DNA of 64,000 nucleotides from Bradyrhizobium liaoningense (GCF_018130955.1 NZ_JAFCJM010000037.1:1-64000); one strand, 5' to 3'; shown: positions 46,311-55,071, numbered from the stretch's first letter. Numbers and translations are program-made. The notes: generated by a model from the sequence alone, not told the origin.

Positions 46311-47180
46311 CTACCTCTTCTTCAACACCATGTCTTTCGCCGCGATCAAGCCGCCGCCGGCGATGAGAATGGCGGCGATGGCGATATTGGCGCTGGCTTT
46401 CGCGTAGCCGACGGCGATCAGAAATCCGGTCGAGAGCAGCGGCGTCGCGTAGGAGGCCGCACCCAGCACGCGGATGTCGCCGCGTTTCATGCCGATGTCC
46501 CAGGCGTAGAACGCGGCGCCCACCGGGCCGATGCCGAGCGCGAGCACGGCGAGCCATTGCAATGTGGTCTGCGGCCACACCGTCGTCTCCAACAGGGCGT
46601 GCATCACTGCGGCGAGCACGGCGGTTGCCAGGCAGAAGCCGGCGACGGCATCGGTCGGCACTGCCTTGAGCCGGCGCGACAGCACCGAATAGGTTGCCCA
46701 GACAAAGGCCGCGATGAAAGCCGCGATCAACCCCGGCACCGCCCCTGGATCAAAACCGCTCGTGTTACCGGCAAACAGCGTCACCGTGCCAATCAGCCCG
46801 AGCAAAGCACCGATGACGTGATGAATGGCGAGCCGCTCGTCCGGCAGGAACGAGGAGAACAGCACGATCAACAGCGGCCAGAGATAGTTGAGCAGGCCCG
46901 CTTCCGCCGGCGGAGCGAAGCGCAGCGCGAGGAAATACAGCGCGTGATAGCCGAACAAGCCGCCGATGCCGACCGCCCACACCACCGGCGGCTGGCGCAA
47001 GCTCGCCGCCGCTTCGCTGCGCCCGATCCAGGTGAGAAGGCCGACGAGACCGCCGATCGCAAAGGTCATCGCGGCGAGTTGGAACGCCGGAACCGTGCCG
47101 GTCGCGACCGTCATCACCGCGAGCAGCGACCACAGCAATACTGCGGTCAATCCGATCAGCGTCGCGGTGCGGGAAGTCAT
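46311..47180 (-). CDS. DMT-family (EamA) transporter
   Basis: A 289-residue ten-helix exporter of the drug/metabolite family. The second-repeat signature is ALGIGPVGAAFYAWDIGMKRGDIRVLGAASYATPLLSTGFLIAVGYA, close to YddG-type aromatic amino acid exporters. Substrate is not certain. ATG 47180 is used; the frame continues upstream for 30 codons only by reading through repeat family F. It ends eight bases before the end of the convergent cupin gene, with no terminator visible. Confidence 0.9.
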   Translation of the reverse strand: MTSRTATLIGLTAVLLWSLLAVMTVATGTVPAFQLAAMTFAIGGLVGLLTWIGRSEAAASLRQPPVVWAVGIGGLFGYHALYFLALRFAPPAEAGLLNYLWPLLIVLFSSFLPDERLAIHHVIGALLGLIGTVTLFAGNTSGFDPGAVPGLIAAFIAAFVWATYSVLSRRLKAVPTDAVAGFCLATAVLAAVMHALLETTVWPQTTLQWLAVLALGIGPVGAAFYAWDIGMKRGDIRVLGAASYATPLLSTGFLIAVGYAKASANIAIAAILIAGGGLIAAKDMVLKKR

Positions 47181-47194
47181 CGGCCAGATACTTT

Positions 47195-47286
47195 CGTCAT
47201 GGCCGGGCTTGACCCGGCCATCCACGTGTTCGATGGCCGATGGTTTTAAGGCCGTGGATGCCCGGGACAAGCCCGGGCATGACGAC
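47195..47286. repeat. Two-arm palindromic repeat, family F
   Basis: cgtcatggccgggcttgacc / cggccatccacg on the left and cgtggatgcccgggacaagc / ccgggcatgacgacg on the right; each arm is itself a hairpin and the arms pair with one another. It lies in the leader of the transporter gene, 14 bases before its start. Confidence 0.85.
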
Positions 47287-47319
47287 GTCTGCGTTACGCG
47301 CGCCCGTGATGCGAACGCA

Positions 47320-48045
47320 TCACACCATGTACTGGCCGCCGTTGACCGACAGGGTCGAGCCGGTGATGGCGCCGGCCTCGTCGGCGGCGAGGAACACGAC
47401 CGCGCGCGCGATCTCCTCGGGCTCGCCGAGACGGCCGATCGGGATCAGCGGCAGGATCGATTTTTCCAGCACGTCCTTCGGCACCGCCTGCACCATCTCG
47501 GTGTTGATGTAGCCCGGGCAGATCGCATTCACGGTGACGCCGCCCTTGGCGTTCTCCAGCGCGAGCGCCTTGGTGAAGCCGATCTCGCCGGCCTTCGCCG
47601 CAGAATAGTTCACCTGGCCGAACTGGCCCTTCTGGCCGTTGATCGAGGAGATGTTGATGATGCGCCCGAACTTGCGTCCGCGCATCCCTTCGATGACCTG
47701 GCGCGACATGTTGAACAGCGAGCCGAGATTGGTGCCGATCACGGCGTTCCATTGCTCCAGGCTCATCTTGTGGAAGGCACCGTCCTTGGTGATGCCGGCA
47801 TTGTTGACGAGCACGTCGACCGGGCCGACCTCGGCCTCGACCTGCTTCACGCCCGCGGCGCAGGCGTCGAAGGAGCTGACGTCCCACTTGTAGACGGCAA
47901 TGCCTGTCTCGGCCTTGAACTTCTCCGCCGCCGCGTCATTGCCGGCGTAGCTCGCCGCGACCTTGTAGCCCGCAGCCTTAAGCGCCTTGCTGATTGCAGC
48001 ACCGATGCCCCGCGTACCACCCGTGACCAATGCGACACGTGCCAT
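47320..48045 (-). CDS. phbB: Acetoacetyl-CoA reductase
   Basis: A 241-residue short-chain dehydrogenase that reduces acetoacetyl-CoA to (R)-3-hydroxybutyryl-CoA for polyhydroxybutyrate. Motifs: the cofactor site TGGTRGIGAAIS (residues 8-19), LVNNAGITKDGAFHKM, the catalytic Ser in INISSINGQKGQFGQ, and the Y-x-x-x-K in NYSAAKAG. The C-terminal GSTLSVNGGQYMV is typical. Separated from phbA by a terminator, so it may have its own promoter. Confidence 0.97.
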   Translation of the reverse strand: MARVALVTGGTRGIGAAISKALKAAGYKVAASYAGNDAAAEKFKAETGIAVYKWDVSSFDACAAGVKQVEAEVGPVDVLVNNAGITKDGAFHKMSLEQWNAVIGTNLGSLFNMSRQVIEGMRGRKFGRIINISSINGQKGQFGQVNYSAAKAGEIGFTKALALENAKGGVTVNAICPGYINTEMVQAVPKDVLEKSILPLIPIGRLGEPEEIARAVVFLAADEAGAITGSTLSVNGGQYMV

Positions 48046-48151
48046 ATTGTATTCCTTCCCTCGACTTAGACGTTTCCTTGGACACTTCCGAAGATTTCAG
48101 CGATCGTTTTAATGACGGATTATGCGGGTCGTTTGACGGACATCAAGAACA

Positions 48152-48186
48152 AAACGCCCGGCGGTGAGCCGGGCGTTTGTCTTTAG
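48152..48186. terminator. Rho-independent terminator between phbA and phbB
   Basis: AAACGCCCGGC (48152-48162) pairs with GCCGGGCGTTT (48168-48178) across a five-base loop. T-rich flanks occur on both strands (tgtcttt on plus, tgttctt on minus). On the minus strand it lies about 90 bases after the phbA stop. Confidence 0.85.
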
Positions 48187-48265
48187 TCGAGGCCTACGCG
48201 GTTGCGAAGAATATTTGAGATGCAACCGCCGCCTTTTTAGCCGCGTGCAGCGCACGCGTTACGTT

Positions 48266-49444
48266 TTAGTCGCGCGCCAGGCACATCGCGATACCCATGC
48301 CGCCGCCGATGCAGAGCGTGGCGAGGCCCTTCTTGGCATCGCGCTTCTGCATCTCGTGCAACAGCGTCACCAGCACGCGCGCGCCGGAAGCGCCGATGGG
48401 ATGACCGATCGCGATCGCGCCGCCATTGACGTTGACCTTGGACGTATCCCAGCCGAGGTCCTTGTTGACCGCGCAGGCCTGCGCCGCAAAGGCTTCGTTG
48501 GCCTCGATCAGGTCGAGATCGCCGACGCTCCAGCCGGCCTTCTTGAGCGCCAAACGCGAGGCGGGAATTGGGCCCGTACCCATGATCTTCGGATCGACGC
48601 CGGCATGGGCCCAGGAAACGATGCGCGCGAGCGGCTTCTTGCCTTCCTTGGCGGCCTGCTTTGCGGTCATCAGCACGACAGCAGCAGCGCCGTCATTGAT
48701 GCCGGATGCGTTGCCGGCCGTCACCGTGCCGTCCTTTTCGAAGGCCGGCCGCAGCTTGCCCATCGAATCGAGAGTTGCCCCGTGGCGCGGATATTCGTCG
48801 TCGCCGACGACCACGTCGCCCTTGCGGGTCTTGATGGTGACCGGAACGATCTCATCCTTGAACTTGCCGGCCTTCTGCGCGGCCTCCGCCTTGTTCTGCG
48901 AAGCGACCGCGAACTCGTCCTGCTGGGCGCGGGTGATCTGAAATTGCTTGGCCACGTTCTCGGCGGTGTTGCCCATGTGGTAGCCGTTGAAGGCGTCCCA
49001 CAGGCCGTCCTTGATCATGGTGTCGACGAATTCGAGCGCACCCATCTTGACGCCGCCGCGCAGGTGCTGGGCGTGCTGCGCCATGCTCATCGATTCCTGG
49101 CCGCCGGCGACCACGATGTCGGAATCACCGTTGACCAGCGCCTGGTAGCCGAGTGCGACGGAGCGCAAGCCTGAGCCGCAAAGCTGGTTGACGCCCCAGG
49201 CCGGGCTCTCCACCGGAATACCGGCCGCGATCGCGGCCTGGCGGGCCGGGTTCTGGCCCTGACCGGCGGTCAGGATCTGCCCCATGATGACTTCGGAGAC
49301 CCGGCCGGGCTCGATGCCACCACGCTCCAGCGCGGCCTTGATGGCAATCGCGCCGAGATCATGGGCGGGAAGGGTCGCGAAGGCTCCGTTGAAGCTTCCG
49401 ACCGGGGTGCGGGCGGCGCTGACGATGACGACATCGTCTGACAT
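48266..49444 (-). CDS. phbA: Acetyl-CoA C-acetyltransferase
   Basis: A 392-residue thiolase that condenses two acetyl-CoA into acetoacetyl-CoA, the first step of polyhydroxybutyrate synthesis. The nucleophile Cys is in VNQLCGSGLRSVA (about residue 88); the C-terminal His and Cys are in AIGHPIGASGARVL and LCIGGGMGIAM. Two starts lie six bases apart; AGGAG abuts the first ATG, so only the second (49444) has proper spacing. It is divergent from phaR. Confidence 0.96.
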   Translation of the reverse strand: MSDDVVIVSAARTPVGSFNGAFATLPAHDLGAIAIKAALERGGIEPGRVSEVIMGQILTAGQGQNPARQAAIAAGIPVESPAWGVNQLCGSGLRSVALGYQALVNGDSDIVVAGGQESMSMAQHAQHLRGGVKMGALEFVDTMIKDGLWDAFNGYHMGNTAENVAKQFQITRAQQDEFAVASQNKAEAAQKAGKFKDEIVPVTIKTRKGDVVVGDDEYPRHGATLDSMGKLRPAFEKDGTVTAGNASGINDGAAAVVLMTAKQAAKEGKKPLARIVSWAHAGVDPKIMGTGPIPASRLALKKAGWSVGDLDLIEANEAFAAQACAVNKDLGWDTSKVNVNGGAIAIGHPIGASGARVLVTLLHEMQKRDAKKGLATLCIGGGMGIAMCLARD

Positions 49445-49761
49445 GGGCATCTCCTGGGGCTTGAGGTTCTTTGTCGAAGGGGCAGGCGGGCGATCGAAAC
49501 GGGCTCGCCAGTCTCGAATGTCATCCTGTTAACGTCGTTGCGGCATGTCAATTGGCCGGGGGCCGGTTTTACGCCGCACCGCATTCAAAATAGCGTTCTT
49601 GGCTGTTTCGCAAGCAACTTTTTGCTCCCCGATTAACCGTGGCGCACAAAACGGTAGCGTGAGGCCGTTGAAAATGCTTATTTTGTTGCGTTGCGTACTC
49701 TTCCCCGCGCCTTGCGGCACTGCCGCAGGTTCCGTTCTCAGCGTCGTTCAAGTGAGAGCCC
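49445..49761. promoter_or_regulatory. 317-base divergent region phbA / phaR
   Basis: No reading frame is supported. It contains TGCGGC-ACT-GCCGCA at 49713-49727, 34 bases before phaR, and several further TGCG repeats just upstream (ttgttgcgttgcgtac, 49683-49698), the kind of TGC-rich sites reported for PhaR in Paracoccus. An autoregulatory role is inferred. Confidence 0.45.
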
Positions 49762-50346
49762 ATGGCGAAATCAGACCAACCCACCACCATCAAGAAATAC
49801 GCGAACCGCCGGCTCTACAACACCGGAACGAGCACCTATGTGACGCTCGAAGACCTCGCCGCCATGGTGAAGGAAGGCGAGGATTTCCTGGTCTATGACG
49901 CCAAGACCGGCGACGACATCACCCGCTCGGTGCTCGCACAGATCATCTTCGAGCAGGAGAACAAGGCCGGCCAGAACCTGCTTCCCACCACCTTCCTGCG
50001 CCAGCTCATCCGCTTCTACGGCGACAGCATGCAGATGGTGGTGCCGAAATATCTGGAGCAGTCGATCGCAACGCTGACCCAGGAGCAGGAGAAGTTCCGC
50101 AAGCAGATCGCGAGCACGCTGTCCGGCACGCCGTTTGCCCCGCTGGAAGAGCAGGTCCGCCGTAACATGGAGCTGTTCCAGCAGACCTTCTCGATGTTCA
50201 AGCCGTTCGCGCCGCGCACCACCTCGCCGGAGCCCGAGCCCGATGCCGGCACCGAGCCGCCCAAGGATGCCAACATCGACGAGCTGCGCCAGCAGATGAA
50301 GGAGATGCAGGAGCGGCTGGAGCGCATGTCGAAGAAGGACGAGTAG
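49762..50346 (+). CDS. phaR: Polyhydroxyalkanoate synthesis repressor PhaR
   Basis: A 194-residue regulator that binds both DNA and polyhydroxybutyrate granules and controls phasin and phb genes. The conserved N-terminal DNA-binding region (TTIKKYANRRLYNTGTSTYVTLEDLAAMVKEGEDFLVYDAKTGDDITRSVLAQIIFEQE, residues about 8-70) and the following polymer-binding part (LLPTTFLRQLIRFYGDSMQ) are both present. The C-terminus is a charged coiled-coil. Divergent from phbA with palindromic TGCGGC sites in between. Confidence 0.97.
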   Translation: MAKSDQPTTIKKYANRRLYNTGTSTYVTLEDLAAMVKEGEDFLVYDAKTGDDITRSVLAQIIFEQENKAGQNLLPTTFLRQLIRFYGDSMQMVVPKYLEQSIATLTQEQEKFRKQIASTLSGTPFAPLEEQVRRNMELFQQTFSMFKPFAPRTTSPEPEPDAGTEPPKDANIDELRQQMKEMQERLERMSKKDE

Positions 50347-50730
50347 GTCCTTTCTTTCGTACGCCGCGGCTGTCTGCAAGCCATCTCACAAGACTGCCCT
50401 ACGATGTCGTCCTGGCGAAAGCCAGGATCCATACCGCGTGATCCCTCGATCGCACACGGTGCGCGTACCGAACGAGATCCACGACTCCCAATCTTCGCCA
50501 AATCTCTCCCTGGGGTAATGGGTCCTGGCTTTCGCCAGGACGACCGTGGGGAGGCATTTGCAGACGCGGCAATCATGCTCGCGGCGCTGACGGCGCGCGT
50601 GGGAATCACACCCCGCAGTCACCCTCCGTAAACTACCGCGCTTAAGGGAATTTTCCCGGATCATCGCTACGCTCAGCGCCTCAGTTACGTTGCGTTAAGT
50701 GTGTTGGCCCGCCCGAGAAGCTCCCCACCG
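50347..50730. other. 384-base intergenic region between phaR and the PAS/GGDEF/EAL gene
   Basis: Most is the family B repeat at 50406-50544. The remaining ~185 bases before 50731 show no clear promoter and no gene. No T-run terminator for phaR was found. Confidence 0.45.
50406..50544. repeat. Family B long inverted repeat, copy 2
   Basis: gtcgtcctggcgaaagccag at the left end and ctggctttcgccaggacgac at the right end are perfect complements; inside lie ggatccat and atgggtcc, as in the copy at 35518-35661. The two arms differ from that copy in the hairpin core but keep their pairing. Confidence 0.9.
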
Positions 50731-53592
50731 ATGACGACGAACCGCAAGACCAGGCCGGAGGCCGCCAGCGCGGAAGCGCTGCTCGCGCTGAGCCAGCTTG
50801 CGCTCGACCGCATGGAGCAGGGCGTCTGCGTCTACGACGCCGACAGCCGGGTCGTGTTGTTCAACCGGCGCTATCTCGAGCTGTTCAACATGTCGGCCGA
50901 CGTGGTGCGGCTCGGAACGGGCTATCGCGACGTGCTCGCGCACTCTGCTTCGCTCGGCAACTTTCCCGTGAGTGAGGTCGACAATCTCTTTCGCGCGCGC
51001 ATCGCGCAGCTTTCGGCAGGCAAGCCGTTTCGCGCCGAGCAGAGGCTGTCAAACGGCCTGGTGCTGGCGCTCGACCTGAAGCCGCTGCCCGAGGGCGGCT
51101 GGATGACGATCTGCGACGACGTCAGCCGCCTCGCCCGGCTCGAGGCACAATTGCGGTTGCAAACCGAGCGCAGTCAGCATGCGCTTGCCAACATGTCGCA
51201 CGGCCTCGTGATGTACGACGCCGAGGGCAATCTGATCGTCTGCAACAACCAGTATATCGCTCTCTATGGTCTCGACCCTGACATCATCAAGCCCGGCGTG
51301 TCGCATCGCGATCTGGTAGACCACTGGTTCTCGCGCGGCAATTCGGCCGAAATGCCGACGGAAACGTTCCACGACAACCGGATGAAAGAGGTTCGCCGGC
51401 AAAGCCCGAACATGGTGTTTCTCAAGCGCTTCGACGGACGGATCATGCAAGCCGTCTCGCGCTTCCTGCCCGAAGGCGGCTGGGTGACCTCGCATGAAGA
51501 CGTCACCGAGCGGCGGCAACAGGAACAGGCCCTGAAGCAACAGAACCGGCTGCTCGACGGCGCACTCGAGAACATGGCGCACGGCCTCTGCTTCTACGAC
51601 AGCGACATGCGCCTCAAGATCTGCAACAACCGCTACCGTGAGATCTACCGGCTGTCGCCGGACGAGGCCAAACCCGGCACGCACCTCGCCGAGCTCATCG
51701 AGCGCTCGATCGCCAACGGCGCCTTCGCCTCAGAATATTCGCCGCAGCAAATTCTCGAAGCTGCCCGCGCCCGGATCGCGAGCCGCGACCACTCCGCGAT
51801 GCGCCGGCGCATGGCTGATAACACCGTGGTCTCGGTCCGCTATTGCACCTTGCCCGAGGGCGGCTTCGTCGCGACCTATGAGGACATCACCGAGCGCGAA
51901 CGCGCGATCGAGGAGTTGAGCGAGCAGTATCGCCGGTTCGACGCCGCGCTCAACAACATGAGCCAGGGGCTGTGCATGCTCGACAGCCATCTGCGCGTGA
52001 TCGTCTGCAACACCCGCTACATCGAGATGTACGGCCTCTCGCCTGACGTCGTGAAGCCCGGCATCTCCATGCGGGAAATCATGGAGCATAGTTGCTCGCT
52101 CGGCATCCACCCGAACACGACCGCGGCGCAGCTCTATGCCGACTATATCGAGCGGCTGCGTGAGGGCGAGCACACGCTGCATCGCCATCTCGCCGACGGC
52201 CGCATCATCAAGCTCAACCACACGAGGATGGCGCATGGCGGCTGGGTCGTCACCTACGAGGACGTCACCGAACGCCACAAGGCGCAGGCGCGTGTCGCCC
52301 ATATGGCGCGGCACGATTCATTGACCGACCTGCCCAACCGCACGCTGTTCCGCGACCAGATGAATGAGGGCCTGGCCGAGATCGCCGTGGCGGGCGGCGA
52401 GATGGCGGTGCTGTGCCTCGATCTCGACAACTTCAAGACCGTCAACGATCGCCTCGGCCACGCGGCCGGCGACCGCCTGCTGCGCTGGGTGGCCGCGCAA
52501 CTCAAGGAGCATGCCGGCGAGCACGCCACGGTGGCGCGGCTCGGCGGCGACGAATTCGCGCTGCTGCAACGCGGACCACAGCCGGAATCGGCCGAGCGGC
52601 TGGCACGCCGCCTGGTCGAGATCATCGGCCGGCCGCCGCCGCTGGAGAACCAGTCGATCCATGTCGGCGTCAGCATCGGCATTGCGCTCGCGCCCGAGCA
52701 CGGGCTCGACACCGACGAGCTGATGAAATGCGCCGACCTCGCGCTGTACCAGGCCAAGGCGAAGGGCCGCGGCGCCTACCAGCTGTTCCAGCCCGAGATG
52801 GAGGAGCACGCGCGCTCCCGGCACGCGCTGGAGCACGATCTGCGCGGCGCGCTTGAAGCGCGCGAATTCCATCTCGTCTTCCAGCCGCAGGTCCGCCTCG
52901 ATACGTCCGAGCTGACCGGCTTCGAGGCGCTGCTGCGCTGGAAGCACCCGGTGCGCGGCATGGTGTCACCGGCCGAGTTCATTCCGATCGCGGAGGAGAC
53001 CGGTCTCATCATTCCGATCGGCGAGTGGGTGCTGCGCGCGGCCTGCGCCACCGCGGCCGGCTGGCCCGACTCCATGACGATCGCGGTGAACCTGTCGCCG
53101 GTGCAGTTCCGCTCGCGCGGTCTGGTCGCCATGGTCACGAACGCGCTGGCCGAAGCCGGCCTGCCGCCGCAACGGCTCGAGCTCGAGGTCACCGAGACCG
53201 CGCTGCTCGACGACAACGAGACCACCATCGAGACGCTGCACCAGCTCCGCGCGCTCGGCGTGCGCATCAGCCTCGACGATTTCGGCGTCGGCTATTCCTC
53301 GCTCAGCTATTTGCGCAAATTCCCGTTCGACCGGATCAAGATCGACCGCTCCTTCGTCGGCACGCTCGGCGAGAGCCCCGAGAGCATCGCGATCGTCCGC
53401 ACCATCGCAAGCCTCGGCTCGGTGCTCGGCGTCGAGACCACGGCCGAAGGCGTCGAGACGTCTGACCAACTCGAATTCGTCCGCGCCTCCGGCTGCACCG
53501 CCGTGCAGGGTTTCTACTTCGGCCGTCCCTGCCCGGCCGCGGAGATCGATCGCACGATCGAGCGGCTGAGCGCGATCCGCCGCGTGGCGTGA
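50731..53592 (+). CDS. Cyclic-di-GMP signalling protein: four PAS, GGDEF, EAL
   Basis: A 953-residue cytoplasmic protein. Four tandem PAS-type repeats lie at about 23-135, 148-262, 275-390 and 403-515, each opening A-L-x-x-M-x-x-G-L/V-x-x-Y/L-D. A GGDEF domain (525-690) has an intact RLGGDEFAL (605-609) but no R-x-x-D inhibitory site. An EAL domain (700-950) keeps FEALLRW, NLSPVQF, EVTETALL, DDFGVGYSS, KIDRSF, AEGVET and VQGF, so both synthesis and hydrolysis are possible. No membrane helix. ATG 50731 is used; a GTG at 50701 is also in frame. The PAS ligand is unknown. Confidence 0.95.
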   Translation: MTTNRKTRPEAASAEALLALSQLALDRMEQGVCVYDADSRVVLFNRRYLELFNMSADVVRLGTGYRDVLAHSASLGNFPVSEVDNLFRARIAQLSAGKPFRAEQRLSNGLVLALDLKPLPEGGWMTICDDVSRLARLEAQLRLQTERSQHALANMSHGLVMYDAEGNLIVCNNQYIALYGLDPDIIKPGVSHRDLVDHWFSRGNSAEMPTETFHDNRMKEVRRQSPNMVFLKRFDGRIMQAVSRFLPEGGWVTSHEDVTERRQQEQALKQQNRLLDGALENMAHGLCFYDSDMRLKICNNRYREIYRLSPDEAKPGTHLAELIERSIANGAFASEYSPQQILEAARARIASRDHSAMRRRMADNTVVSVRYCTLPEGGFVATYEDITERERAIEELSEQYRRFDAALNNMSQGLCMLDSHLRVIVCNTRYIEMYGLSPDVVKPGISMREIMEHSCSLGIHPNTTAAQLYADYIERLREGEHTLHRHLADGRIIKLNHTRMAHGGWVVTYEDVTERHKAQARVAHMARHDSLTDLPNRTLFRDQMNEGLAEIAVAGGEMAVLCLDLDNFKTVNDRLGHAAGDRLLRWVAAQLKEHAGEHATVARLGGDEFALLQRGPQPESAERLARRLVEIIGRPPPLENQSIHVGVSIGIALAPEHGLDTDELMKCADLALYQAKAKGRGAYQLFQPEMEEHARSRHALEHDLRGALEAREFHLVFQPQVRLDTSELTGFEALLRWKHPVRGMVSPAEFIPIAEETGLIIPIGEWVLRAACATAAGWPDSMTIAVNLSPVQFRSRGLVAMVTNALAEAGLPPQRLELEVTETALLDDNETTIETLHQLRALGVRISLDDFGVGYSSLSYLRKFPFDRIKIDRSFVGTLGESPESIAIVRTIASLGSVLGVETTAEGVETSDQLEFVRASGCTAVQGFYFGRPCPAAEIDRTIERLSAIRRVA

Positions 53593-53600
53593 TCCATCTT

Positions 53601-53628
53601 CACCTCGCCCCGCTTGCGGGGAGAGGGA
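53601..53628. repeat. Family C repeat fragment
   Basis: cacctcgccccgcttgcggg followed by gagaggga: the cccgcttgcggg hairpin of family C. It lies nine bases after the PAS/GGDEF/EAL gene and may serve as its transcript end. Confidence 0.6.
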
Positions 53629-53661
53629 GCGCAGCGAATCGCGCTGTAAGAGCTCGCCGCC

Positions 53662-54126
53662 TCATTCCTCCCCGTTGCCTTCCAGCCGATCGCGCAGTGC
53701 CGTCACCACGCGATGCGCGGTTTCGATGTCCTTGACCGATAGCCCGTCCGCGAGACTGTTGACCCATGGCGCCTGCAAGCGGAGCGCAGCGTCGAAGGTC
53801 TGCTGCCCCTTGCCGGTGAGAACGACGAGCTGGGCGCGGCGGTGATGCGGATTGACCTCGAATGCGACGAGCCCGTCGCGTTCGAGATCGTTGACGATGC
53901 GCTGCACGTTCTGGCGGTTGGCCCCGAGGTTGCGGGCAAGCCAGGCGACCGGCTCCGGCCGCTCTGCACTGACGATGGCCCCCAGGATCTGCCAGCGGGC
54001 ACTGGTCAGGCCGAGCTGCGCCACCAGCCGGTCGCCGGCCGTGAGCAGCAGGCTGTTGGCGCGGAACAGGTCGAGAATGAAATCAGTCAAGGCATCGCCC
54101 GACGGCGTCCGCTTGGCTTTGGTCAT
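53662..54126 (-). CDS. MarR-family transcription regulator
   Basis: A 154-residue winged-helix repressor: LTSARWQILGAIVSAERPEPVAWLARNLGANRQNVQRIVNDLERDGLVAFEVNPHHRRAQLVVLT contains the recognition helix (ANRQNVQRIVNDLERDGLV) and wing (NPHHRRAQ). It is divergent from an antibiotic-biosynthesis-monooxygenase gene with a 96-base gap holding a TTGACAT palindrome, and is probably its repressor. The inducer is unknown; MarR proteins often sense phenolics or oxidants. Confidence 0.9.
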   Translation of the reverse strand: MTKAKRTPSGDALTDFILDLFRANSLLLTAGDRLVAQLGLTSARWQILGAIVSAERPEPVAWLARNLGANRQNVQRIVNDLERDGLVAFEVNPHHRRAQLVVLTGKGQQTFDAALRLQAPWVNSLADGLSVKDIETAHRVVTALRDRLEGNGEE

Positions 54127-54145
54127 TTGTCACCATATTTCTATC

Positions 54146-54174
54146 TTGACATCATCATGTCAATTATTTATAAC
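54146..54174 (+). promoter_or_regulatory. Near-consensus sigma70 promoter overlapping a MarR-type palindrome
   Basis: TTGACA (54146-54151), 17-base spacer, TATAAC (54169-54174). The -35 is the left arm of TTGACAT-CATC-ATGTCAA (54146-54163). Two further half-sites, TTGACAT at 54188 and TTGAC at 54207, lie between the -10 and the start codon at 54223. Bound MarR would block polymerase. Confidence 0.7.
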
Positions 54175-54222
54175 CCATCATACCAAATTGACATCATATA
54201 CCCAAATTGACGGAGCCTAAGC

Positions 54223-54588
54223 ATGCCCCTGCGTCCTCTCGACCCCGCCTTCCCGATCGACCGCCAGATCGCGATCGACACCGGCCCCGTCGTGCTGGTC
54301 AACGTGTTCACGCTCGACAAGGCCGACGAGCAGGAGTTCCTGAAGACCTGGCAGGACGACGCCAGCTTCATGAAGCGGCAGCCCGGCTTCATCTCCACCC
54401 AGCTTCACCGCGCGCTCGGCGACAGCCCGACCTATCTGAACTACGCGGTGTGGGAATCGACCGCCGCCTTCCGCGCCGCGTTCACCCATCCGGAATTCCG
54501 CGCAAAGATTTCGGCCTACCCGGCTTCGGCCGTGGCGAGCCCGCACCTGTTCCAGAAGGTCGCGATTTCAGACATCTGCGTCGCATAG
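54223..54588 (+). CDS. Antibiotic biosynthesis monooxygenase-domain protein
   Basis: A 121-residue ABM/dimeric alpha-beta barrel protein: GPVVLVNVFTLDKADEQEFLKTWQDDASFMKRQPGFISTQLHRALGDSPTYLNYAVWESTAAFRAAF. Members oxidise polyketides or degrade haem or quinones without cofactor; the substrate here is unknown. The promoter at 54146 drives it, and the MarR protein on the other strand should control it. The membrane-protein gene follows after 26 bases, so the two are probably one operon. Confidence 0.9.
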   Translation: MPLRPLDPAFPIDRQIAIDTGPVVLVNVFTLDKADEQEFLKTWQDDASFMKRQPGFISTQLHRALGDSPTYLNYAVWESTAAFRAAFTHPEFRAKISAYPASAVASPHLFQKVAISDICVA

Positions 54589-54614
54589 GCGTCGCGCGCC
54601 AAGGACAACACGAC

Positions 54615-55061
54615 ATGATCAAGAGCATCCATCCCGTCGCCGGCACTGTCGCGATCGTTACGATTGCGGCGTTCTGGCTGTCGACGGCGCTGACCGAGCT
54701 GTTTGCCCCCCACGCGGTCATCGCGCTGGTCAAGACGGCGATACCATGGGGCTTCCTGCTGCTCATTCCGGCGCTGGCCGCAGCGGGAGGCTCGGGATTC
54801 AGCCTCGCCAAAGGGCGGCGGGCCGGATTGGTCGGGGCGAAGATCAAGCGCATGCCGTTCATCGCCGCGAACGGCATTTTGGTTCTCATCCCCTCGGCGC
54901 TGTTCCTCGCGTCCAAGGCGGGCGCCGGCGAGTTCGATACGACCTTCTATGCAGTGCAGGCGCTCGAACTGGCCGCAGGCGCAACAAACATGGCGCTGCT
55001 CGGTTTGAACATGAGGGACGGCCTCAGAATGAAGGGCCGGCTACGCCGCCAACCGGCGTGA
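54615..55061 (+). CDS. Four-helix membrane protein in MarR-controlled operon
   Basis: A 148-residue protein with about four hydrophobic segments (residues about 8-26, 36-60, 77-97 and 106-130) and the loop SLAKGRRAGLVGAKIKRMPFIAANGI. I cannot name a family, though the layout recalls small DoxX-like or DUF-type quinone-associated membrane proteins. It follows the monooxygenase gene by 26 bases and is probably co-regulated with it. A fragment of repeat family D begins 11 bases after its stop. Confidence 0.75.
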   Translation: MIKSIHPVAGTVAIVTIAAFWLSTALTELFAPHAVIALVKTAIPWGFLLLIPALAAAGGSGFSLAKGRRAGLVGAKIKRMPFIAANGILVLIPSALFLASKAGAGEFDTTFYAVQALELAAGATNMALLGLNMRDGLRMKGRLRRQPA

Positions 55062-55071
55062 CGCGCGCCTT

